From positions 1 to 29,800 of the IMG/VR virus record IMGVR_UViG_3300000117_000154: a stretch of DNA of 29,800 nucleotides. One strand, given 5' to 3'. Position numbers and translations under genes: made by a program. The DNA is from a virus. Below are positions 1 through 10,403 of this stretch, in pieces (within the stretch, counting starts at the first letter, position 1; every line of letters starts with the position of its first letter). Below the pieces are notes generated by a model. That model was not told the origin of the DNA and made no database searches. It saw only the letters and a list, made by a program, of their open reading frames with translations.

Positions 1-342
1 GGTGCTGTCGCTTCTGCTTCCATACAAGGTGGATTGGCTGGTGGAGGAGGAGGTTTAATGGGTGCATTAGCAAAAATGCCTTCATTTGCTCGATCTATGC
101 TAGGTAATTTAGCTATGAGTTTGGTGACAAGTTTATTTACTAAAAAACCAAAAAAGAATGAAACAGACCAAAGCACTCGACAAAGCGGTATGTTCGGTAA
201 TTTAACTAATACAACAGAATCTGGAACCCCTATTCCTTTGCAATATGGATTAGTTAGAGTTGCTGGCCAAATGTTAAGTGGTTATGTAGATTCTGATGAG
301 CACGGTAAAAATGATATTATAAAGGTTGAGGATAAATTCTAA
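1..342 (+). CDS. Tail assembly protein, lambda gpI-like (5' end cut off by window)
   Basis: The frame is open from base 1, so this is the C-terminal part of a longer protein. A TTG at 34 could start it but is probably internal. The visible part has a Gly/Ala-rich stretch, a hydrophobic segment, a basic patch (KKPKK), and then the motif NTTESGTPIPLQYGLVRVAG. That motif closely resembles the C-terminal 'NTTAQG-PVPV-YGE' region of lambda tail assembly protein I. In lambda this protein acts late in building the tail tip and is encoded directly before gpJ, which is also the order here: the stop codon overlaps the next ATG by one base (TAATG). The family call rests on this motif and on gene order. 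Confidence 0.75.
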   Translation, partial: GAVASASIQGGLAGGGGGLMGALAKMPSFARSMLGNLAMSLVTSLFTKKPKKNETDQSTRQSGMFGNLTNTTESGTPIPLQYGLVRVAGQMLSGYVDSDEHGKNDIIKVEDKF

Positions 343-3300
343 TGGCTAGACGTTTTTTAAATTATCAAAATCAAGTAGTTCCTGTCATTGGAGGAGCAAA
401 AGGCGGTAAAGGCGGAGGTGGAGGTGCTGGTGAAGACCCTAACTCCTTATTTTCGACAGATATAGTTTTTATTACTGCAGGGTTAGGCGAAGGGCCTGTT
501 TATCGCATTAATCCTAATGGCCCTCAAGATATTGAAATACAAGATAACCAAATTGATGATCTTATTGACTTTTCAGATAATACCGCTGATGGGGATAAGT
601 TTGTTACTTTATCTACTACAGGAACGACTAGTCAAGCTCCTCTTACTGTCTTTGGCGAGTCTATACAAACTCCACAATCTTTTGCGTCTCCTGTGTCCTT
701 GAAAAAAGGAAATCTAGACGGAGTACCCTCTGTAAAAGTCACAGACCAAGAAACTTCAGCAAATGATTGGGATGCTATAAAGTTTAATTTTCAAATCTCA
801 TCACTTCAAAAAGTTACCAAAAAGGGTGATGTTAAAAATCACTCTATATCAATTAAGATAACACTTAAAAGAAGAATTTTAACAGGTAGTTTAGGTACTG
901 ATACTATAACTTCTATAGAAAGAACAATTTCAGGTAAAACTACCACTCCCTTTAGATTTAACGTTAAAATAGTAGTTCCAGATGCTAATAAAGATATTAG
1001 TGGTTATAGATTTACAGTAGAAAAAACTTCCGATGATGATTCAAGTTCTGGAGTGTCTGAAGCAATTCAGCTTGTAAGCTGGTCTGAAATTGAAAATTCA
1101 AAGCAGGCGTATCCTAGAACAGCAGTGGTTGGATATGCACTTAAAGCTGTTGACGAGCATCAAGGCGGGGTTCCTAATTTTACTTCGCTAGTAAAGGGTC
1201 TTTTAGTTAAAGTTCCTTCAAACTATAATCAGCCCACTCTTACGAATGGAGAAATAGATTGGAGAGAGGTTGAAGTCTCAGATGCTAAAAGAACAGGCAA
1301 TGGGTATAGACTACAGAATTCAACTTCTGTCCAAACACAATCTCAACCCCAAATTTATGTTGGTACATGGGATGGAACATTCGTATATTCGTGGACTCAA
1401 AACCCTATTTGGATAGTCTATGACATACTTACAAACTCAACTTATGGTTTAGGGATTCCTGAAGATAACATCGATAAATATAAATTTTTTCAAGTTGCCC
1501 AATATTGTGATGCTTGTGACGCTATTACAGGCAAGTTTGTAGGTGTAGATGGCCAAGCTGATGGTACTTTCCGACATAAACCTAGATTAGATTTTGCAGG
1601 AGTAAGAAATACTTTAATAGGCTCACCTATTGGTACGAAGATTAAAGAAAGGCGTTTTACTCTTAATATTAGTATTGCTGACGACAGTCAGGCTATGGAC
1701 ATGTTAAACACCATGTGTTCTACTTTTAGAGGAGCATTAGTATACTCTTTAGGAAAATTAACTTTAGCAGTTGATATGCCTGATGAATATCCTGTCATGG
1801 TCTTTAATGAAACGAATATAAAAACAGGTTCGCTTGTGATTTCTGGAACTAAAGAAAGTGACGTTATTTCTGGAGTTGATGTTAGTTATGTTGATCCTTC
1901 TAACCATTACAAAAGAGAAGTTGTAAGAGTTGATACTGCAGATGCAAATGACGGTGCCGAAAGAAATGTGATTAAAAATGTTCAATCTCTTGATTTACCA
2001 GGAGTTACGAGAAGAAGTCAAGCTCTAAGGTTTGCACAATATCAAATAGCAGCGTCAAGATATTTACGTAGAAACGTAACTTTTACAACAAGTACTGACG
2101 CTTTAACACTAGCTCCTGGAGACGTAATATCTGTTGCTCAGCAACTATCTGGAATTGCCTATGGATTTAGTGGAAAAATTTCTGCAAATTCTGACTCCTC
2201 TGGCGCAGGATCGAATGCAAACATATTTTTAGAACATTTTAGCTCACCATCGCTGGCGTCAACTAATTTTACAGCTAACTCTGGACCTCTAGCTCTTAGA
2301 GTAATTAAAATGAAAGATGATAGAGTGGATTTATACTTAGTAAGTAATACAAAATTTGCTTTATCTAATGTTGATGTTACGAGCGGGTTTGATCGTGCTG
2401 AAATCAACGTTATTGCAAAATTTAATAAACAATCAAAACAGTTTCAAAACATTACTAACTTTTCTCCTTCTACTATCGCACCCGTAAAAGGAGATCTCTG
2501 GACCTTTGGAGAAATTGAAAATCCAAATAATTTTTATACTAATAAAGCAGGTAAATTATTTAAAATAACCTCTATTGATCGAGAACCTGATGAAGAAGAA
2601 GTGACTTTATCGGGTATAGAATATATATCTAATGTTTACGTTGACTCTGATACTTTTATTGACTACACTCCTACAGCTTATACTGATATTATTTCTCCTT
2701 TATCACAACCTCCATCTCCTGTATTTTCTTTTAATTCAGTACCTAGAGAACGTATAGATGGTTCAGTTGTTGTTGATGGGCAACTGCAAGTTAGAAATGA
2801 ACTTATCGGATATAACCAAGATTTACGTACAGAGTTTTTTATATCAAAACCTGACGTTGCTACGAGAGTCATGAATACTTTTACGTCTTCTGGTGTCTTG
2901 AATATTGTTGCTAATGATGAATTAAATACTTCTATCCCTGCTAAATTATCAGGTAAAAATGGTTTTTCTGGTTTAGCAGGAGAAATTAGACTATTATGTA
3001 ACGCTGTTTCTGAGGTGGATACAGTAGGCGGAACACTAGATGGTAATGTTCAACTTACTCTTGAAGGGTTAAATGTTGCATTTGATGAAAACTTTTTTAA
3101 ACATATATTAGAAGTTAATGATAATCCTGCAGTTTTTAATAACTTAAAAGGCACAGACTTTATCTCGGTACCTGTTAAAGAAAAAAGTGCTGTACAAGGG
3201 ACAGAAGATTTTCCTGGTTTTGCTGGAGATATTGTTGAATTAGCAGTTGAAATAAAAGATTTTGATAAATCTACTAATACCATAAAATTCGAAAATACCA

Positions 3301-6300
3301 GAACAGGGTCTTTAAAATTTATCGAAAAACTCCCTGATGCTCCTTTCTTTATAAGAATTAATCAATTATTAGATTCTAGATTCTACTCAAATAATAGTTT
3401 TTATGTGGGAGGTTCTGAGATGTTAATATCAAATACAGGTACATTAACAAGCGGAGTTGTAAATGATATACCTCTCCATGTCGAGCCTCGCCGAGCTGAG
3501 TTTGTTAAATTTTTTGTAGATGGCATTGAAAAAACACCTTCACAATTTACCGTTAATCTTAATTCGACTAATGCTAGAGAGGCTAATATTAATTATACTC
3601 CGTTATCTAGTGAAGTAAATTTTAGAACAAAGATTGATCACTATACTGTTCCAGCAATTGAACTTGGTGATAATGTGGAATTAGCTTTTAATAACACCTA
3701 TAGTGTAACAAAGACCTCTTTTGATCCTGCTAGTCCTACTTATAACGCTGCTCTAACTGCAAATTCTATTTATAGAGTTGAGTTATCAGAGAGTCCAACA
3801 ATCAATGCAATAGGACTAAGTTTTGTAAATATATCTCCAGACATAAGTGGTAATTTAGGCAATATTTCAGGAAATACTGCTACAGTAGACTTTAGCACTA
3901 CAGGTACTCCTAGTATATTTAATTTAGGAAATAATAGAATTTATAATGTAGAAGTAGGTGGAGAATTTGAAAAACTTTTCTTAGCAGAAAATGGCCTAGT
4001 ACAAGATTTAGATGTAGGAACAACATCTATTCGCGCTAGAAACAGAAATGTATTAGGTAGATTAAGCCCTACGACCACTAGATCAATTACTGTCTCAACT
4101 ATTCCAATCAGAAAAGTAACTGGTTTAGCTATTTCTGAATCTTTATATCGTGAGCAAACTGGTGGAGTTGCCATCAGGGCAACTTGTGCGTTTACTCATA
4201 TTGTAGGACAACAAGTAACAGACTATGAAATATCGTATAGATTAGATAATATTGATAATGTGGGAAGTGACGATGGTGGGGCAGATTTAACTGCATTCAA
4301 TACCGTTAAAGTTCCTGCTACAGGTGTTGATGATGACGGAAAAATTAGGTTTACAGTTTCAGGCATAAACAGAGGTCTAAATAGTGACTCAAACTCAATT
4401 CTTTTCAGAATTACTCCTTTGAATAAATCCATTAGAGGAGATACTGCTAGCATTTCTAAAAGTATAATAGGAAAAACAGCAAAACCTAGTAATATATTTA
4501 GTTTTACTGGAGGTCAGAATACTGATCAGATAACTCTTTTGTGGCAATACCCAAGACAAGCTTCAGGAGATTTACTAGACTTAGACTTAAAAGAGGTTGT
4601 AATTAGACGATCTCCAGGATCTATAACTGCAAGCGTTGAGAATTTTGTTGCATCTGACCCCTTAGTAACTGTGTCTGCAGGTACAGCAAGAAAGTCTATT
4701 CCAATTGATACTTTTGGCGAGTTTACTTATTTAGCTAGAACTCGTGATACTAGCGGTAATTTAAGTGATGATGTTGTTAGTATAACTTTAACAACAACTA
4801 GACCAGATAGATCTACTGTGGTAGCTGCTTTTAATGAAGACTCTCCTAGTGTAGCTTTTACTGGTATTACCAATACAAACGCTGGTGAGTCAAACTTTCC
4901 CTCTTTTGCAGATTCTACACAAGGAGGAACTGTTGTAGCTGACGGTAATCAGACAGATAATTCTAATGGAACAGCTAGTGGTTTTTCTGCCATAGGGGGA
5001 TCACCGACCGATTTACTAGCAGTAGATGACGCTACTTATATTACTAAAATTAGAGATTTTGGAGCAACAGTAACTGGGTCTGTTTTTGTGGATTTTACAG
5101 CTTCACAAGAAGTAAAATCAACTTTTAATGATGCGTTTGAAGAAGTTTTGTCAGGTGTGTCAGACGCGTCTGCCCCTAATTCTAATGTTATTAAAGAAAC
5201 AAGCTTTGGAGGTCTAGGAACTGTTCTTGGATTTGCAAATACTACTTTATCGCCTAATCCGAGATTTGATGCAAATAACCAAACTTTAATGACAGGTGGT
5301 GCTAGTGGTAATGTATTTGCAATTCTAAATACAGGTAAATTTACAGGAAACGTAAGTTCTATTACTGCAATAACTAAAGCCTCCACTTCCAGAGTGACAA
5401 CAAGTGGTTCTGAGCACGGAATTGCTAGTACATCGTCTCCAGGTAAACGAGTAATTGTTCATGATGTTGGTGGTATGACTCAAATTAATAATAGAGAGTT
5501 GTTTGCTAAAAGAATTAATGCAACCACTATCGATTTATTTACAGATTCTGGGTTGACGTCAGGTCTTGACTCCTCTGGCTTTGGAACTTTTACAAGTGGT
5601 GGGGTATTAGATGAAGGCGACTACTCAAATTCAAATGCTTACGCTTTTATTGCTGGAACTATTAATGCTGATCACGTTGAGTTAGGAGCATCCTTTTTTG
5701 CTAATGGCGCACCTACTGGTTCAAATGCGTTTGCTAACGTTACAGTTAGTGGAAATGCTTATAAATTAATAAATATGACACAATATTCTGATACTGGAGC
5801 AGCTGAAACATTTTCTGGAACATTAGGGGCAGTTTCTTCACAAGTTTTGATTAGAACAACAACTGCAGATAATAGCGCACTTTACGCTTCAACAGGCACA
5901 AATGATAGAGCTGAGGGAGCAGTACAAACAAGTGAATTTGTCGGATCTTCAGTAAATGATGGTTTTCAAGCATATCAAGCGGGTTCAAGAACTTTTAGAC
6001 AGTTCCAATTAAAAATTATCCTAAACAATTCAAAGCCTAATGAATTTGACTTTACAATTGATAAATTTAGGTATAGTATAGAAAAAGATACAGTAACTTT
6101 TACGGATACAGTTACTTATGACGGTGCGCCCAAAACTGTTTCATTTACAAGTGCAGGTTTTTTAAATAGACCCGCAGTTTCTTATGCAGTTTTAACACAA
6201 CTAGATTCTGTTGCAAACCCTTCTATAGTAGTAACTACAGCTGCTTCAAACCAGTCTGTAAGCTTTAGAATGGTAGCAGCTGACGGTACAGGTGAATATA

Positions 6301-6347
6301 ATGCAAACAGCACTGCAACAGTAATGGTTACTGCGATAGGAGTATAA
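342..6347 (+). CDS. Tail tip / host-specificity protein, lambda gpJ-like (2001 aa)
   Basis: This is the central tail-tip protein that contacts the host receptor and closes the tail tube. The N-terminus (about residues 20-60) has the gpJ pattern of a Gly-rich start followed by a line ending in GLGEGPVYRINPNG. Around residues 357-392 is the family block IVYDILTNSTYGLG followed by an AQYCD motif, matching lambda J. Around 434-600 it continues through RRFTLNISIADDSQA, a CSTFRGALVY segment, and LAPGDVISVAQQ. The rest (about 650-2001) is a long Ser/Thr/Asn-rich chain with fibronectin-III-like segments (for example near 1370-1430). It is much longer than lambda J (about 1130 aa), so the C-terminal extension probably carries host-range modules. 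It is followed directly by the collar fibre gene (TAA then ATG). Confidence 0.9.
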   Translation: MARRFLNYQNQVVPVIGGAKGGKGGGGGAGEDPNSLFSTDIVFITAGLGEGPVYRINPNGPQDIEIQDNQIDDLIDFSDNTADGDKFVTLSTTGTTSQAPLTVFGESIQTPQSFASPVSLKKGNLDGVPSVKVTDQETSANDWDAIKFNFQISSLQKVTKKGDVKNHSISIKITLKRRILTGSLGTDTITSIERTISGKTTTPFRFNVKIVVPDANKDISGYRFTVEKTSDDDSSSGVSEAIQLVSWSEIENSKQAYPRTAVVGYALKAVDEHQGGVPNFTSLVKGLLVKVPSNYNQPTLTNGEIDWREVEVSDAKRTGNGYRLQNSTSVQTQSQPQIYVGTWDGTFVYSWTQNPIWIVYDILTNSTYGLGIPEDNIDKYKFFQVAQYCDACDAITGKFVGVDGQADGTFRHKPRLDFAGVRNTLIGSPIGTKIKERRFTLNISIADDSQAMDMLNTMCSTFRGALVYSLGKLTLAVDMPDEYPVMVFNETNIKTGSLVISGTKESDVISGVDVSYVDPSNHYKREVVRVDTADANDGAERNVIKNVQSLDLPGVTRRSQALRFAQYQIAASRYLRRNVTFTTSTDALTLAPGDVISVAQQLSGIAYGFSGKISANSDSSGAGSNANIFLEHFSSPSLASTNFTANSGPLALRVIKMKDDRVDLYLVSNTKFALSNVDVTSGFDRAEINVIAKFNKQSKQFQNITNFSPSTIAPVKGDLWTFGEIENPNNFYTNKAGKLFKITSIDREPDEEEVTLSGIEYISNVYVDSDTFIDYTPTAYTDIISPLSQPPSPVFSFNSVPRERIDGSVVVDGQLQVRNELIGYNQDLRTEFFISKPDVATRVMNTFTSSGVLNIVANDELNTSIPAKLSGKNGFSGLAGEIRLLCNAVSEVDTVGGTLDGNVQLTLEGLNVAFDENFFKHILEVNDNPAVFNNLKGTDFISVPVKEKSAVQGTEDFPGFAGDIVELAVEIKDFDKSTNTIKFENTRTGSLKFIEKLPDAPFFIRINQLLDSRFYSNNSFYVGGSEMLISNTGTLTSGVVNDIPLHVEPRRAEFVKFFVDGIEKTPSQFTVNLNSTNAREANINYTPLSSEVNFRTKIDHYTVPAIELGDNVELAFNNTYSVTKTSFDPASPTYNAALTANSIYRVELSESPTINAIGLSFVNISPDISGNLGNISGNTATVDFSTTGTPSIFNLGNNRIYNVEVGGEFEKLFLAENGLVQDLDVGTTSIRARNRNVLGRLSPTTTRSITVSTIPIRKVTGLAISESLYREQTGGVAIRATCAFTHIVGQQVTDYEISYRLDNIDNVGSDDGGADLTAFNTVKVPATGVDDDGKIRFTVSGINRGLNSDSNSILFRITPLNKSIRGDTASISKSIIGKTAKPSNIFSFTGGQNTDQITLLWQYPRQASGDLLDLDLKEVVIRRSPGSITASVENFVASDPLVTVSAGTARKSIPIDTFGEFTYLARTRDTSGNLSDDVVSITLTTTRPDRSTVVAAFNEDSPSVAFTGITNTNAGESNFPSFADSTQGGTVVADGNQTDNSNGTASGFSAIGGSPTDLLAVDDATYITKIRDFGATVTGSVFVDFTASQEVKSTFNDAFEEVLSGVSDASAPNSNVIKETSFGGLGTVLGFANTTLSPNPRFDANNQTLMTGGASGNVFAILNTGKFTGNVSSITAITKASTSRVTTSGSEHGIASTSSPGKRVIVHDVGGMTQINNRELFAKRINATTIDLFTDSGLTSGLDSSGFGTFTSGGVLDEGDYSNSNAYAFIAGTINADHVELGASFFANGAPTGSNAFANVTVSGNAYKLINMTQYSDTGAAETFSGTLGAVSSQVLIRTTTADNSALYASTGTNDRAEGAVQTSEFVGSSVNDGFQAYQAGSRTFRQFQLKIILNNSKPNEFDFTIDKFRYSIEKDTVTFTDTVTYDGAPKTVSFTSAGFLNRPAVSYAVLTQLDSVANPSIVVTTAASNQSVSFRMVAADGTGEYNANSTATVMVTAIGV

Positions 6348-7547
6348 ATGGCACTAATAGATTCAAATACCTTTATTGAACCAACCTCGGGTACCTCACT
6401 TAATACTGCTCGTTCTCAGTTCAATAACGCAATTAGATCTCTATTAACTAATTTTAAATCTTCATCTCCTCCTGCGACTACTAATATTTCAGCTTTAGGA
6501 GATACTATTGGCGAACAAGACGGTATGCTATTTCGTATGGCAAACTCTAACGTTTCTGCCTTATATATCTCAGACTCAGTTCAAAAAAAATCATCTGAAA
6601 TAGGTGGTAACTTTACAAGAGCTGGTATTGGGAATCGTATAGAAAACGGTATCGTAGCTATGATGGCTAATGTTACTCATTATGAGATCGGAGAGCTAAC
6701 TGCTACTGTTACTGCTGATGCAGGGTTAGCTGGTAATGCAAGACTATACCTAGTAAAAGCAAATGCGGGAACTTCTGCTGATTTTATAGATGTAGGTATA
6801 CCTCCAACTAATGGATCTGTTGTTAATACTATGATTGCTGTTGGCGGTGTTACTGCTGATAGACTAAACTTAGCAGGAGACGTAGTAACTTCTGCTCCAG
6901 CAAATAGACAAAATGCACATTTAAAAGTAGGTTCTGCCAACGGTACAAATACTTCAATACTATTGGGTTCTGCTAATACGACATCAAATGTATCCTTAGT
7001 AAAACTTCATGGAGGAGTAGCCGAAGACGCAGGTCTTAGTGTTTTTGATCAAAGTTCAAAATATGCTCCTATATCTGCGAATTTACTATCACAAGCTACT
7101 ATACAAGGAACAGATACTGACGTAGCACCACTTATGCCAGCTGGCTCAGTAATTGTATGGGCAACTGGATCAGCCCCTGCTGGTTGGTTATTATGTAACG
7201 GTGCCGCAATAAATAGAACAACTTATTCAGCCTTGTTTGCAATAATAGGCGTAACTTATGGTGTAGGAAACGGATCAACAACTTTTAATGTACCAGACAC
7301 AACAGATAGAATAGTAGCTGGAGTAGGAGCAAATAATGCAATTGCAAGCTCCTCAGGTAGACTAAGAGGTACCCATCAAATTATAACTGATTCAGGATCT
7401 GCTGCAATTACAGCAGGTACTTTAGAAGTTTCAGTTGGTGCAAAAGACGCTGGAGGACAAACAGTTGTTAACTCGATTAATGCTGGAGGACATACTCATA
7501 CAGCTACATTACCATTAGTAGTAATGAATTATATAATTAAAACTTAA
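6348..7547 (+). CDS. Tail fibre with phage tail-collar domain
   Basis: This 399-aa virion protein is likely part of a receptor-binding fibre. The N-terminal two thirds are Ala/Asn/Thr-rich and fibre-like. Residues about 262-330 form a tail-collar (MdpB-like) domain: PAGSVIVWATGSAPAGWLLC, then the NRTTYSALFAIIG block, then TTFNVPDTTDRIVAG. The C-terminus has GGHTHTATLPLVVMNYIIKT, the usual end of such proteins. The ATG follows the gpJ stop codon with no gap, which suggests translational coupling and co-assembly at the tail tip. Confidence 0.88.
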   Translation: MALIDSNTFIEPTSGTSLNTARSQFNNAIRSLLTNFKSSSPPATTNISALGDTIGEQDGMLFRMANSNVSALYISDSVQKKSSEIGGNFTRAGIGNRIENGIVAMMANVTHYEIGELTATVTADAGLAGNARLYLVKANAGTSADFIDVGIPPTNGSVVNTMIAVGGVTADRLNLAGDVVTSAPANRQNAHLKVGSANGTNTSILLGSANTTSNVSLVKLHGGVAEDAGLSVFDQSSKYAPISANLLSQATIQGTDTDVAPLMPAGSVIVWATGSAPAGWLLCNGAAINRTTYSALFAIIGVTYGVGNGSTTFNVPDTTDRIVAGVGANNAIASSSGRLRGTHQIITDSGSAAITAGTLEVSVGAKDAGGQTVVNSINAGGHTHTATLPLVVMNYIIKT

Positions 7548-7558
7548 AGAGGGAAAAA

Positions 7559-8032
7559 ATGAAATATATAAAGTTTAATATAGACGAAATGCATCAACGA
7601 ATGGTGTTTTGCGAGTATAGAGATTTTACTGAAGGTAAAGGTCCAATGCTCACTAGAGCCTTTCCCCTTGACGCCATTGCTGAACAAGAGCCTAAAATTA
7701 ATGAATTAATAGTTGGTAATGAAATCGGTATGTATTATGAACTTAAGGGGTCTACCGAAGTTAGAGAGACCCAATATTTAGAAAGAATAGACTCAATTGA
7801 TGATGAGATCGTTGAGTGGATAAAAGAGTTTGTTGAAAGAGCCTGCGTGCAAGGTTTGTGGGATGAGTTATTAAAACCGCCTACAGTTGATCAACAAGTT
7901 GAAGATTTTATAAAAGAATTTTTTGACGAAGAAGAAAATCAAGAGGAACCGCTTGAGAAAAAAGACTTTTTAGCAGAGTTTTTTCAAGAGTTAGAAGACG
8001 ATGATAAAGAGGCGGCAGACTCTAAGGAGTAA
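7559..8032 (+). CDS. Acidic hypothetical protein between tail fibre genes
   Basis: I do not recognise this 157-aa protein. The last 50 residues are strongly acidic and hold two similar helices, EDFIKEFFDEEE and KDFLAEFFQELEDDD, which look like amphipathic repeats ending in an acidic tail. A GAGGG Shine-Dalgarno lies about 7 bases before the ATG. It sits between two fibre genes, so a role as a fibre chaperone or minor tail component is possible, but this rests on position alone. Confidence 0.75.
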   Translation: MKYIKFNIDEMHQRMVFCEYRDFTEGKGPMLTRAFPLDAIAEQEPKINELIVGNEIGMYYELKGSTEVRETQYLERIDSIDDEIVEWIKEFVERACVQGLWDELLKPPTVDQQVEDFIKEFFDEEENQEEPLEKKDFLAEFFQELEDDDKEAADSKE

Positions 8033-8034
8033 AA

Positions 8035-9408
8035 ATGTCATTAACAAGAATTACATCAGGAGTTGTTGGTGCTAATGCTATTTCTACAGAGAAACTAGCA
8101 AACGGTGCTATTACTTCAAGACACATAGCAAATACATCTATTGAATTAAAGCACTTAGGTTCTTCCGCTAATCAAGTTGCTGGAATTAATACGATAACAG
8201 CTAATGTTAACACTGTTCAAGCTAATCTTAATATTGTTCAAGCTAATGTTAATGCACAGACAACAAATGTTAATATAGTTTCCGCTAATGTGGGTAACAC
8301 AGTTGCTTTTACAGCTAATGTTGAGGCTAGACGTGTCGCTAATATTGCTGGTGCCATAAGCACTGTTCTTACTGGTGATTTAACGGTGTCAAGAGCTTTA
8401 GTATCTTCTGGAAGCGGTAAAATCGCAGTATCAGCAGTTAGTGCAACAGAACTTGCTCATTTAGACGGCGTATCTTCAGCTATTCAAACACAGTTAAATG
8501 CTGTTGAGGCTAGAAGAGCTGCAAATAATATTGCTACCACTTTCACTGATGATGTTATTGTTACAGGTAACTTGATTGTTAACGGAGACACTACTACTGC
8601 AAATTCCATAAATATGGTTGTCCAAGACCGTATGCTTATGTTAGCTAATTCAGCTACGGGCGCACCAGCTGCTGACGTTGGGTTACTTTTCAACAGAGGT
8701 AACCAAGGTAACGCTGCAATTTTCTATGATGAATCAGCAAAAACATTTAAATTAAGTGACACAAAAGACCCTTCAAGTAACACTTCTTTATCCCCTGTTA
8801 CTGCGTCTAACTTAGATGTCGGCATTGTCACTGCTGCTACTTTAAACGCTACTGCTATAACACAAAATGGTGCTACTTTAGATAATTTAATAGGGTCTAA
8901 TGTTTCTGGAGCTATATCAACTGTAAAATCTACTGATTTAACTGCTTCACGTGCATTAGCATCAAGTGGTTCTGGTAAGATAGAAGTAAGTGCCGTCACA
9001 GCTACTGAATTAGGATACTTAGGTGGAGTAACAGGAGCTATCCAAACTCAGCTAGATGCTAAAGAATCAATCGCGGCATCTGCAGCTAATGACTTTATTA
9101 CTTTTACTAGGTTAAACGCTAATATTAATGTTGTGTCAGGTAACGTTGCATTAGGTTTAACTCAAAAAACAAATGTCATTACAAGTGGCGGAGCAAATAC
9201 TTTTCACATAGCAACCCCTCCTGCTAGTAATCCTACTACTATATCTAATGTTCAGGTGTTCATTGATGGTTTAGTACAAAAACCAAAAACAACAAGTAGT
9301 GATAACGATTATATATACACTGCAGGAAGCGGATTAGTAACAATTACTGATGCTTCTTTACCGTCAGGATTGGCCATTCAAATTACTGCTCTATACCCGC
9401 CTTCCTAA
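8035..9408 (+). CDS. Tail fibre / appendage protein with internal repeats
   Basis: This 457-aa protein has the architecture of marine phage fibres. The N-terminus has the ISTEKLANGAITSRHIANTS pattern common in marine phage fibres. Residues 54-87 hold a run of seven-residue repeats of the type (A/T)N(V/L)Nxxx, consistent with a trimeric stalk. Residues 107-157 and 292-343 are two copies of one repeat: AISTV, DLT-SRAL-SSGSGKI, SAV-ATEL, AIQTQL. Between them is a segment (TGNLIVNGDTTT, then LMLANS and AIFYDESAKTFKL) that resembles beta-structured parts of cyanophage fibres. An AAGGAG-type Shine-Dalgarno precedes the start. The stop codon overlaps the ATG of the radical SAM gene (TAATG), so the two are probably translated together. 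Confidence 0.85.
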   Translation: MSLTRITSGVVGANAISTEKLANGAITSRHIANTSIELKHLGSSANQVAGINTITANVNTVQANLNIVQANVNAQTTNVNIVSANVGNTVAFTANVEARRVANIAGAISTVLTGDLTVSRALVSSGSGKIAVSAVSATELAHLDGVSSAIQTQLNAVEARRAANNIATTFTDDVIVTGNLIVNGDTTTANSINMVVQDRMLMLANSATGAPAADVGLLFNRGNQGNAAIFYDESAKTFKLSDTKDPSSNTSLSPVTASNLDVGIVTAATLNATAITQNGATLDNLIGSNVSGAISTVKSTDLTASRALASSGSGKIEVSAVTATELGYLGGVTGAIQTQLDAKESIAASAANDFITFTRLNANINVVSGNVALGLTQKTNVITSGGANTFHIATPPASNPTTISNVQVFIDGLVQKPKTTSSDNDYIYTAGSGLVTITDASLPSGLAIQITALYPPS

Positions 9409-10403
9409 TGCGACCTATCAGACAACTCACCACAGAATTAACTTTTAGATGCAATGCAAAATGTCCTGCTTGCCATCGTCAAAAGCCTTTATCAGTGGAT
9501 TTAAATGCAAAAAAACATACAATATCCCTAGATAACTTTAAAAAACTATTTTACCCTGAATTACTAAAAAAGATGGAATGGCTAGTTCTTAACGGTAATT
9601 TTGGCGATTCCATAATGAATAAACAATTTAGAGATATCATTTCATATGTCAAAGAGCATGATACTAGAATATTAATTCATACTAATGGAGGTATCCATAA
9701 TCATGACTATTGGACTGACGTTGGTAATATTTTAACAGATAAAGACATTATAAATTTTGATTTAGATGGTTTAGAAGACACCCACCATATTTATCGTATA
9801 AACACTAAATTTGAAAAGGTTTTTAGTAACGCAAAGTCTATTATAGCTACTAACAGGCCTCAAGTTCATTGGAAATATATTGTATTTGAACATAATAAAC
9901 ATCAGGTTGAAAAAGCAAGAAAATTAGCAAATGATAATGGATTTACTACTTTTTCAACAGTTAAAACATCAAGAGATGTTTTTGCACCCTCTACAGGTAA
10001 GTTTGTTCATTCAAAAAAGACCTCTGCTTATAAACAAGCACGAAGAGAAATTCATTGTGTTTGGGATAATTGGGGTAAATGGTATGTTTCTCCTGAAGGT
10101 CTTGTGTTTAGATGTTGTTGGACGGGAGGACACTACTACGATCAAGGTGAAAAACGTTTTTATTACCCTCCTAAGTTTGAACGTATGTTTAACGGATTTC
10201 ATGTTCCCATCGAAAAAATTATAAGTTATGATTATTGGAATAAATTAAGAAATTTTTTAGACGGTTATGAACGATCATTTTCTTTATGTAAATCATCTTG
10301 TGGTAAAATAGTTTCTTCAATAGAAAAGACAGAAGAAAACTTAATAACAGGAGAAACTGTAGTATTCGACTCTAAAAGCAAGGAGACTTCTCGTGTCAGC
10401 TAA
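9408..10403 (+). CDS. Radical SAM enzyme with extra C-terminal cysteines
   Basis: Residues 11-24 contain the radical SAM motif C15-x3-C19-x2-C22 (TFRCNAKCPACHRQ), which binds the 4Fe-4S cluster that cleaves S-adenosylmethionine. The segments LVLNGNFGDS (59-68) and LIHTNGG (89-95) fit the beta-barrel core, although the usual GGEP motif is altered. Cysteines at 217, 236, 237, 294 and 298 (EIHCVWDNWG, VFRCCW, SLCKSSCGK) suggest a SPASM/Twitch-like auxiliary cluster, typical of enzymes that modify peptides or proteins. The substrate is unknown. The gene starts on the last base of the upstream fibre gene and is followed by small peptide genes, so either a fibre or a small protein could be its target. 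That is inference. Confidence 0.87.
   Translation: MRPIRQLTTELTFRCNAKCPACHRQKPLSVDLNAKKHTISLDNFKKLFYPELLKKMEWLVLNGNFGDSIMNKQFRDIISYVKEHDTRILIHTNGGIHNHDYWTDVGNILTDKDIINFDLDGLEDTHHIYRINTKFEKVFSNAKSIIATNRPQVHWKYIVFEHNKHQVEKARKLANDNGFTTFSTVKTSRDVFAPSTGKFVHSKKTSAYKQARREIHCVWDNWGKWYVSPEGLVFRCCWTGGHYYDQGEKRFYYPPKFERMFNGFHVPIEKIISYDYWNKLRNFLDGYERSFSLCKSSCGKIVSSIEKTEENLITGETVVFDSKSKETSRVS

Noticed and set aside
9931-10224. 97-aa frame inside the radical SAM gene
   Set aside because: It overlaps the conserved enzyme frame entirely and has no recognisable features.
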